DNA of 64,000 nt from Maea johnstoni (Eukaryota; Annelida; Polychaeta; Spionida; Magelonidae), in NCBI GenBank assembly GCA_963942565.1, contig OZ012686.1, positions 14,676,004-14,740,003 of the forward strand, written 5' to 3'. Positions within the stretch are counted from its first letter, which is position 1. Every line of letters begins with the position of its first letter. The notes below the pieces were generated by a model, which was given only the letters and a program-made list of their open reading frames with translations, did no database searches and was not told where the DNA came from. Positions 57,233-64,000 of the stretch are shown here, in pieces. The position numbers were made by a program, and so were the translations under genes.

Positions 57233-60200
57233 CTGAAGGGCAATAAAAAACAAGAATTACAGAGGGCAGAGGTGAAGAGGATTACCGCGCCTGAAGGGCA
57301 ATAAAAAACAAGAATTACAGAGGGCAGAGGTGAAGAGGATTACCGCGCCTGAAGGGCAATAAAAAACAAGAATTACAGAGGGCAGAGGTGAAGAGGATTA
57401 CCGCGCCTGAAGGGCAATAAAAAACAAGAATTATAGAGGGCAGAGGTGAAGAGGATTACCGCGCCTGAAGGGCAATAAAAAACAAGAATTACAGAGGGCA
57501 GAGGTGAAGAGGATTACCGCGCCTGAAGGGCAATAAAAAACAAGAATTACAGAGGGCAGAGGTGAAGAGGATTACCGTGCCTGAAGGGCAATAAAAACAA
57601 GAATTACAGAGGGCAGAGGTGAAGAGGATTACCGCGCCTGAAGGGCAATAAAAAACAAGAATTACAGAGGGCAGAGGTGAAGAGGATTACCGCGCCTGAA
57701 GGGCAATAAAAAACAAGAATTACAGAGGGCAGAGGTGAAGAGGATTACCGCGCCTGAAGGGCAATAAAAAACAAGAATTACAGAGGGCAGAGGTGAAGAG
57801 GATTACCGCGCCTGAAGGGCAATAAAAAACAAGAATTACAGAGGGCAGAGGTGAAGAGGATTACCGCGCCTGAAGGGCAATAAAAAACAAGAATTACAGA
57901 GGGCAGAGGTGAAGAGGATTACCGCGCCTGAAGGGCAATAAAAAACAAGAATTACTTTTTAAGGCCTAAAAGAAGTTGTCTGTTTCCTGTAACCCGACTC
58001 TAACAAGGTTTTACTCAAAAAATCCCTACCCTTCCAACTCAGAATCAACATAAAACATGCATGAAGCACAAATTTTCAAAACGACATCAAAATCTTTTTT
58101 TGACCTACCTACCTACTTAATTTTTAGAGGGGCGATTTCAGGATTTTTTTTAAGGCCTAACAACTTATGCTAAATACATCACATGTTTTGGACTATTTGT
58201 AGGACTTCCTGAATTACTCCACTGCTCATTCTACCCTTACTTTTCTCCATCAGACAACACTGACAACCCATCCATTCCATTGAATCATTTTAACCCATTA
58301 ATGCTTATGATTTTTTCTAGAAATTGTTGTCTTGACCTACGATACTTTTGACTATAACTTGGAAATAAAGAAAGATTTTTAGAAAATAGTTGAAGGGGAG
58401 TTGTTGCTATTGTTCTGATTAACATTTCTCCAAATTTCTTCGAATACCGGGTGAATTATGCGTGCACCTGGGTCATGTGAGAAAGTTGCCAGTGACTTGG
58501 GGTTAGGCAGTGATTTTTTGCCAGGTACTACTGGTTTCCTCCACCACCACTTACAACTGGCTAGTCACAACTTAAACACACAAGTCAAAATCAAAATTCT
58601 TACCTAAGTCCCTGGTCTGTTTCGCCGTAATCATCTAAGTACGGCGGTGCGAAGAAGCATCCCTTGGTTCTCCCGGAGAGCAGTAGAACCTGGCACTCCC
58701 GTACGCGCAGGAACATCCCTACGCCCGCGCCGCAGCTGTGGGCATGGGCCGTCGCCGCCCCAACGGGCTGACCGTCCAGCTCCGTCTGGCAACAGTAGCT
58801 CTGGGAGCACAGCATCTTACCACACACCAGGCACATGGTGGGGGCGCGGCTATCCTCTCCATCAGACTTGGGACACCTGTGGACAATATATAATAAACAA
58901 TAGAGTATCAGTAGAGATCAGGTATGATGAGAGCACAGCATCTTACCACACACCAGGCACATGGTGGGGGCGCGGCTATCCTCTCCATCAGACTTAGGAC
59001 ACCTGTGGACAATATATAATAAACAATAGAGTATCAGTAGAGATCAGGTATGATGAGAGCACAGCATCTTACCACACACCAGGCACATGGTGGGGGCGCG
59101 GCTATCCTCTCCATCAGACTTAGGACACCTGTGGACAATATATAATAAACAATAGAGTATCAGTAGAGATCAGGTATGATGAGAGCACAGCATCTTACCA
59201 CACACCAGGCACATGGTGGGGGCGCGGCTATCCTCTCCATCAGACTTAGGACACCTGTGGACAAGAGATCATGTATAACTTTCAGTCAGGTTCTTATCCA
59301 GGATTTATAAACTGGTTTGCCGAAATTGACAATTCTAAAATATAACAATGAAAGAGATAATTAATTAACCCTTATGCTGCTGATGGCTAATTTTGCCAAT
59401 ACAAAATGATACAAAAACTTGAAATATGGTTTTCAAAAATCTTTGCTTCCTTGTGCATTGGACGAAACTAGCCTTAGCATTGTAAGGGTTAACCCATTGG
59501 CACTCAGAGCGGCCAAAACAGGCCTGACTATTTTGTTGATATTTTCCTCACAAAAGTGTTTTCAACAAAAAGATTTGAAGGAGAAATGTTTATCAGAATA
59601 TTACCAACAACTCTCCTTCAAATATTTTGTAAGAATTTGCTTTATTTCCAAGTTATTTTCAGAAGTATGAAAATAGCAGACGATACTTTCCTGGGGAACT
59701 CTGAGTGTGAATGGGTTAAGCTTGTGTGTATGAGGGTTATAAGAGGACTTACGTGAATGTGGAGGCACAGTTGATGAGCTCGCTGTAGTCCTGAGGGAGC
59801 AGGATGAGCTGGTTGACCGTCAGGGGATACCTGATGCAGACCTCTGAGCTCGCAGACAGCTTCCTCTTAACCGACTCCTCACGACACCAACTACAGACCA
59901 GAGAGAGAAGAGGGCAATTACACAAACTGCCTTACAAGAGACAAACAGTGCAGATATTTAATTCCTGCATGACCGCATGCCCGATTGCCACCCAGTTTCC
60001 TGGGCATGGATGACCTCACAACTGCACATATATTTGATTCGCAAGCTATGTGGGTGATTGATATGCTTAACTTATTCTTTTGACATGTTATCCAAGGGTG
60101 TTTGATAGGGATGGGGATCGTTGAGAATTCTACGGTTCGGTTCGGTTCTCGGTTTTGCTTCTACGGTTCGGTTTTATCACGGTTTCCTAAACGGTTTATT

Positions 60201-63200
60201 AATGACATTTCTTGGATACGAAACTATGCAATGGAATGCATGGCTGAACTTGCCTGAACTGGAAAGTTCTGGAAAGTTCCTATATACTAGCTGGCCACTT
60301 TCTCTAGGCTCAGAAGGCTTCTGAGCACAGTGGAAGTGGGCAGGGTACCAGACTTGAGAGATTTTGAAATGGCTGTTTGATCGTCGCGCTTGGCAGACAT
60401 TGTGAGGCCAGCGAGGAGGTAGGTGCTGACAGTTTTATTACGCCTCCAGGAACCCTGTGCATACATAGAAAACCGAACCGTGTAGAGGGAGGTCCTGTTT
60501 TTGACTGGTTAACCGCAATGCTCAGGCCGGTATCACATATGAACCGGTCCCCGGTCCCCATCCCTAGTGTTTGACAAACACCATTGGTTGTACAAACATT
60601 GTTTGTACAACCAGGCACTGGCAGACGTCCGGTCGACTGGTGCAGAAATTATATTTCTGTACTGTAATCAATATACCAACTGGGAGACGATAAAAGTATC
60701 AATTACAGAAACTGCAAGACAAGAGAGAGGCAAGAGATTATCTATACAGTAAATGTGAGACGAGAGATTATCAATATAATACTGGACGAGTAAAGGTCAA
60801 AATGTGTGTGGCGTTCCAATTCAGAACAGTTATGAGCAAGTCATAAGTTACACTCAGATCACTGGATCTGGCCACACGCAGAGCCTGAACTATTCCAGTT
60901 TGTTCTGAGGGGTACGTACCTTTCTATCAGCTGAGAGATGACAGGACCTTGATTGCAGAACAGCATGCCTGGGTCCTCAGGTAAGGAGAGATAGGCACAG
61001 AGGACTTCATACGACCCTTCACCTTCTGCAAGCAATAAACACACCAGCAAAGTTAGAGAAACTGAAACATGATCAGGAAAGAAGAAGTAATTTTCCTTTT
61101 ACTTAGATATGACTGCAAGAGGATCCAAGTTGTAAGACGCAGTGGCCTGAAAAATGACAAGGTTTAAATGCTTTTCAAGATTCTTTGCGTTCTTGTGCTT
61201 TGGACGAAAGTAACCTCAGCATTGGAAGGGTTAAAATTCTGTTTTCTCTCAACTTGATAAATGCCCTAACCTAAACCTTGCGAAATCTTCGCTACCTTAT
61301 TGAGAACAGCAGTGATTTGGTGGGTGACCACAGCTGTTGCATGTTTAACTTGTGGAGTGAGTTGAAATGATTTGTAAATAGCATAACCATGTAAATATTG
61401 TGTGTATTTACCCTGAAGTTGCGGTGGAGGCTGGACGTTGGTGAGGTAGTGGTAAAACATGGCCGCGCTCCGCAGGAACGGCATAGACGCTTCCTTGATA
61501 CAACAGATCAGCTGCCACGCTGACGGGTTACAGTCAGTCTTATAGCTGAAAATAGAGGAGAGAAAATACTCAAATATAATGTACAGGCTAAACAAAGATT
61601 TTGTAGTACCCAAGAACCAATACTAACATTCAGGGACATTCTCAAAGAATATTTCTGGTTTGTTAAGGCGGTTTGATGATTATTTTAAGAGTCAATATAA
61701 TATTCAGATTTTGAAATATGCTATGAAACTTAAAAACGCAATAATATACTATGCTGTTTTAATTTGGGGTATATTAAGTAATGCGCTTGGCAGGCAGCTG
61801 CCATTGATGTGCAGTTTAGTTTTTGTGAATGGATGGTGAATAACAAGCTATCATGTCAGCATGTTGTACGATACTTGCATAGGGATCGCATGTCCAAATA
61901 ATGGTGCGCAGTTTAATAAATGTGGACTCCACGGGTGTGCAAAGTACGCATATAAATAAACACAATATTAGCACTATAAAATATACAGGCTAACAAAGAT
62001 TTTGTAGTACCCCAGAAAGGGGTACTACAACTTACTAACATTCAGGGACATTCTCTTACTCTATTTAAAATTGTATATAGGAGGTTTGACGATTATTCTA
62101 AGAGTCACTATAATATTCAGATTTTGAGAAATGTTTGTAACTATATTATTTTAACCCTTCCAATGCTGAGGCTACTTTCTTCCAAAGCACAAAGATGCAA
62201 AGATTTTTGAAAACCATCTAAACCCTGCCATGTTGGTATTCATTGGACAGCACTCGTTGAGTACTACCAGATGAGTACCCATGTGCCAGGGTTTCAGTCA
62301 TTTTTCAGGTTTTTAGCATCACTTTGTATTGGCAAAATTAGCCACCAGCAGCATAAGGGTTAAGTACTATATACGTATTTTCATTGGTTATGTATCAGGC
62401 CCAGAATGCCCTGTGTGTACGAGCCTGTGAAATTTTTCTTACCCTACGGATGTCCTGAGTTTGTGAAACTCCTTCACTAAGCTGGCGTTAGCGTCAGCCT
62501 CTGTTTCCATAGCATCTGAAACGAAAAAGATGAGGATTGATTGAATTTGAATAAAATGTTATCAACGAACTAAGTTCCCTGCCTTGAGATTCTAACCTGT
62601 AGTGTTTTCAATAGCTAACCAGGGCATTGTGCACCTCGCAATGCAAGACATGCTGACATGGAGTTTGCAAACTCTACCACTATTTTCAGCAAATGAGGAT
62701 GATTGGAAAAAAATGGGAAAATCTTTATAATTTCTTATCTCTTTAGAGAGACTGTCAGAAAAGAAAGCAACTCCTTTAAAATTGATAAAAACACATTATG
62801 ATGTTTTTCTCTCCATAGACAATACAATTATTTCTTAAAACTGGCTGCCCCCCTTAAACCGATATAAATATTTATTTTTCACCCAGCCGATTACAGTTAC
62901 TTGTGCGAAATAAAGTACCTTGATCGTGGTAGTCCAATGTGAGCATATTTGGATTCGGTACCCGGTTTTATTTATGTCAAGTATAAGCACTTCATTGAGG
63001 GAAGTCACCTGGTAGCGCAGTTACCCTACCTTGATCATAGAAGTCGGCTGTAAGCATATTCTGAATCAGAACCCGGTTTTAATAATGTCAAGCATAAGCA
63101 ATTCATCCAGGGAAGTCGGCTGTGAGCATAATCTGCACAAGGTGAGCTGTGTAGACCAGCTTAAACATGCTAGCCAAATTTGCTGATAGTACAATCATTT

Positions 63201-63511
63201 CTTAAAACCGGCTCACCCCCAAAATTTACTAAAAATATTTCTTCTTCGCTCAGCGTGAAATACGGTACCTTGGTCATGGAAATCAGCTGTGAGCATGATC
63301 TGTACGAGATGAGCCGTGTAGACCAACTGGATGGCGTGCTGGTCGTTGAGACCTCCCGTGGCGATCCTCGTCAAAGAAGTGTGTTCGTCATCGGGATTCG
63401 CGTAGAGCGTCGGGAGCGAGAGACTCAGCTTGACCAGATACTGGAACATGTCTAGGTCCAGAAGGCCGGGCACGTCTTGCATCTTCCTCTCAGCACTCTC
63501 AGGAAACAGAG
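57091..63511 (-). CDS. UBR1/2: UBR1/UBR2-type N-recognin E3 ubiquitin ligase, last seven exons
   Basis: Minus-strand exons: 63511-63269, 62515-62443, 61545-61412, 61025-60920, 59890-59753, 58876-58604 and 57232-57091. All phases match with GT-AG sites, giving about 300 residues up to the stop. UBR1/UBR2 are large RING E3 ligases that recognise destabilising N-termini and build ubiquitin chains with RAD6-type E2s. This part is the C-terminal autoinhibitory region, with CPKSDGEDSRAPTMCLVCGK, the zinc-coordinating Cys/His cluster (LCSQSYCCQTELDG, ATAHAHSCGAGVG), FLRVRECQVLLLSGRTKGC, PPYLDDYGETDQGLRRGNP and the terminal IDWQHL. IDWQHL and RAPT are UBR2-like while ERYRKL is UBR1-like, fitting a gene from before the vertebrate split. 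The UBR box and RING lie beyond the window. Three junctions are duplicated (see separate entries). Confidence 0.93.
57211..57954 (-). repeat. 58 bp minisatellite made of the last intron-exon junction
   Basis: 13 units starting at 57211, then every 58 bp (one unit is 57 bp). On the gene strand each reads TTTTTTATTGCCCTTCAG, then GCGCGGTAATCCTCTTCACC and a short spacer, that is the acceptor plus the first bases of the terminal exon. Units are almost identical (one C-to-T change in a unit near 57577), so the array is young or actively homogenised. Confidence 0.97.
57955..58479. other. UBR last intron, with TTAA-MITE family B fragment
   Basis: 58290-58440 begins TTAACCCATTAATGCTTATG and carries TTGAAGGGGAGTTGTTGC, matching family B; its right end is missing. 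The rest is unidentified. Confidence 0.6.
58480..58590 (+). mobile_element. SINE fragment (copy 3)
   Basis: GAGAAAGTTGCCAGTGACTT, GGTTTCCTCCACCACCACTT and AACTGGCTAGTCAC match the body of the SINE at 3605-3830, opposite orientation. The tRNA head is absent. Confidence 0.7.
58604..58876 (-). CDS. UBR1/2: UBR1/2 zinc-binding exon
   Basis: 273 bp encoding the Cys/His-rich C-terminal block from TCPKSDGEDSRAPTMCLVCG to DDYGETDQGLR. Codons for Cys-Gly-Lys-Met spell GTGGTAAGATG, which contains a donor-like GTAAGA. The 126 bp repeat upstream copies the acceptor and this first part of the exon. Confidence 0.95.
58805..59264 (-). repeat. 126 bp tandem array of the penultimate intron-exon junction
   Basis: Units start at 58805, 58931, 59057 and 59183, with exact 126 bp spacing. 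Each holds an intron end (TATATATTGTCCACAG), 56 bp of the zinc-binding exon and the donor-like GTAAGATG. Each unit is thus a potential mini-exon of 56 bp; a single inclusion would shift the frame. The unit at 58805 is joined to the real exon. Confidence 0.96.
59365..59492 (-). mobile_element. TTAA-MITE family A copy, internally deleted
   Basis: Begins TTAACCCTTATGCTGCTGAT and ends TTAGCATTGTAAGGGTTAA; the central ~85 bp is lost. It shares its right TTAA with the next element. Confidence 0.88.
59489..59719 (+). mobile_element. TTAA-MITE family B copy
   Basis: Begins TTAACCCATTGGCACTCAGA and ends ACTCTGAGTGTGAATGGGTTAA (inverted ends). It lies 34 bp from the UBR exon at 59753. Confidence 0.88.
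59753..59890 (-). CDS. UBR1/2: UBR1/2 exon
   Basis: 138 bp encoding WCREESVKRKLSASSEVCIR, YPLTVNQLILLPQDYSELIN and CASTF. Matches the WCRNxEVKR...YPxExNxLIxLPxDYSxLIN stretch of the family. Confidence 0.92.
59946..60664 (+). mobile_element. TA-MITE family C copy split by a hAT-like element
   Basis: The left part 59946-60105 begins CAGTGCAGATATTTAATTCC. The right part 60575-60664 ends TATATTTCTGTACTG. It lies in a UBR intron. Confidence 0.87.
60106..60566. mobile_element. hAT-like non-autonomous transposon, 8 bp target duplication
   Basis: 461 bp with inverted ends TAGGGATGGGGA and its complement, flanked by perfect 8 bp direct repeats GTGTTTGA (60098-60105, 60567-60574). Subterminal GGTTCGGTTCGGTT-like motifs occur on both arms. 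The 8 bp duplication and TAGGG-type ends are hallmarks of hAT elements. No transposase frame. Confidence 0.92.
60920..61025 (-). CDS. UBR1/2: UBR1/2 exon
   Basis: 106 bp encoding EGEGSYEVLCAYLSLPEDPG and PVISQLIER. Acceptor TTATTGCTTGCAG, donor GTACGT. Confidence 0.9.
61154..61234 (-). mobile_element. TTAA-MITE family A fragment
   Basis: Only one end of the element, from ATGACAAGGTTTAAATG to CCTCAGCATTGGAAGGGTTAA. Confidence 0.8.
61412..61545 (-). CDS. UBR1/2: UBR1/2 exon
   Basis: 134 bp encoding YKTDCNPSAWQLICCIKEAS, MPFLRSAAMFYHYLTNVQPP. It matches the CIKxAxLPFLRxxAxFFHYL pattern of vertebrate UBR1/UBR2. Confidence 0.9.
61590..62150. repeat. Direct ~140 bp duplication flanking a dispersed repeat
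   Basis: AACAAAGATTTTGTAGTACC, ACATTCAGGGACATTCTC and ATAATATTCAGATTTTGA occur at about 61590-61730 and again at 61990-62145. The ~75 bp repeat shared with 29168-29250 lies between them. Confidence 0.7.
62151..62363 (+). mobile_element. TTAA-MITE family A copy
   Basis: Begins TTAACCCTTCCAATGCTGAG and ends CAGCAGCATAAGGGTTAA; intact 213 bp copy 80 bp from the UBR exon at 62443. Confidence 0.93.
62443..62515 (-). CDS. UBR1/2: UBR1/2 small exon
   Basis: 73 bp encoding DAMETEADANASLVKEFHKL then RTSV. Acceptor TCGTTTCAG, donor GTAAGA. Phases fit both neighbours. Confidence 0.82.
62516..62819. other. UBR intron, no recognised feature
   Basis: Nothing identified. Confidence 0.5.
62820..63190 (-). 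repeat. Diverged copies of a UBR exon end and its donor
   Basis: 62820-62955 is a diverged copy of 63188-63302, which includes the exon's last ~34 bp and its CAAG-GTAC donor. A ~98 bp unit then recurs: donor-like CAAG-GTAG at about 63026-63033, and AGTCGGCTGTGAGCATAATC at 63113 matching the exon's ATCAGCTGTGAGCATGATC. Shared intronic words are ACCCGGTTTTA and ATGTCAAG(T/C)ATAAGCA. Confidence 0.8.
63269..63511 (-). CDS. UBR1/2: UBR1/2 exon (most 5' in window)
   Basis: 243 bp encoding ALFPESAERKMQDVPGLLDL, YANPDDEHTSL and IQLVYTAHLVQIMLTADFHD. Acceptor ATTGCTGTTACAG, donor GTACCG. Diverged copies of its 3' end and donor lie downstream in the intron. Confidence 0.85.
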
Positions 63512-63520
63512 CTGTAACAG

Positions 63521-63790
63521 CAATGAATGAATAAGTGAATGAAGGAAAGAAGGAAGGGAGGTAGGAAGGAAGGAAAGAATAAAGGAAGGAATGAAAGAAT
63601 GAAGGAAGGAAGGAAAGAATGAAGGAATGAATGAGTGAAGGAAGGAAGGAATGAAAGAATGAATGAAAGAATGAATGAAGGAATGAATGAATAAAGGTAT
63701 GAAGGAAGGAAGGAATGAATGAATGAATGAAGGTATGAATGAAGGAATGAATGAAGGAAGGAAGGAGGGAATAAAAGAATGAATGAGGAA
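63521..63790. repeat. (GAAT)n/(GAAG)n microsatellite
   Basis: About 270 bp of mixed GAAT, GAAG and GAAA units. It begins just upstream of the acceptor of the UBR exon at 63511, so on the gene strand it forms a long pyrimidine-rich (TTCC/TTCA)n tract before the splice site. Confidence 0.95.
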
Positions 63791-64000
63791 AGGAATGAGG
63801 GTTTAAAGGCACATCAGCACACAAAGGCCATTCAGTGCCAATAGAATATGTATAAAATGGTCCTGTGTTATTTTAGAAAATAATTGTAAGCAATAAATAA
63901 ATAAAAATGCTCACAAAACCATGAACAGTTTCAAAATATAAGTAGTGCATACATGTTTGTTTCAATAGAAAATACTTGAATAAATTCTTGAAATGTTTCA
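63791..64000. other. UBR intron, edge of window
   Basis: No exon was recognised; the gene continues to the right. Confidence 0.5.

Noticed and set aside
57007-57246. Plus-strand 79-codon frame starting MCPPAPNAASLPLATMELLL
   Set aside because: It is antisense to the UBR terminal exon, which is supported by homology, phase and splice sites.
57211-57954. Regular 58 bp repeats resembling a CRISPR array
   Set aside because: There are no unique spacers, the whole unit repeats, and it is derived from a eukaryotic intron-exon junction.
58647-58997. Plus-strand frame of 116 codons
   Set aside because: Antisense shadow of the UBR zinc-binding exon and its tandem copies.

Overview
The window is gene-poor, repeat-rich DNA from a non-vertebrate animal, probably a marine invertebrate. 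It has spliced genes with GT-AG introns, long (TA)n tracts, tRNA-derived SINEs, L2/CR1-like LINEs, a Ty3/Gypsy fossil and many short inverted-repeat transposons. A globin X exon and a UBR1/UBR2 gene whose C-terminus mixes features of both vertebrate paralogs suggest a lineage outside the vertebrates. The phylum cannot be fixed from this sequence. All calls come from reading the sequence by eye; no searches were run.

Four host-type loci are visible. (1) Plus strand, 3.4-9.8 kb: a possible gene with one internal exon (3420-3550) and a possible last exon (8715-8783) in matching phase. Its intron holds diverged ~450 bp repeat units, into which an L2-like LINE inserted, which in turn carries an 883 bp palindrome-rich transposon with perfect ends. 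(2) Minus strand, 14438-22953: a complete four-exon SLC16 (monocarboxylate-transporter family) gene of 509 codons plus stop; intron 1 is 5.4 kb and full of repeats. (3) Minus strand, 36124-36365: the first coding exon of a globin X gene with the acylation motif Met-Gly-Cys; later exons were not found. (4) Minus strand, 57091-63511: the last seven exons of a UBR1/UBR2-type N-recognin E3 ubiquitin ligase; the 5' part lies beyond the right edge.

The rest is mostly mobile DNA. From 33 to 62 kb there is a dense swarm of short non-autonomous DNA transposons: at least 15 further copies of a TTAA-flanked, piggyBac-like MITE (family A; 16 in all), five copies of a second TTAA family (B), eight copies of a TA-flanked Tc1-like family (C), and smaller families D to G. 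A hAT-like element with a perfect 8 bp target duplication sits inside a family C copy in a UBR intron. A pogo/Tigger-like element holds a LINE fragment. Two inverted-repeat pairs occur, at 32.7/38.5 kb (bracketing the globin exon) and 43.0/48.3 kb. There is one 200 bp assembly gap at 30853-31052.

The most unusual pattern is in the UBR gene. Three separate exon-intron junctions have been copied: a 58 bp unit carrying the last acceptor, 13 times; a 126 bp unit carrying the preceding acceptor plus a cryptic donor, 4 times; and diverged copies of the donor of the exon at 63269-63511. A 26 bp minisatellite lies just past the likely polyadenylation signal.
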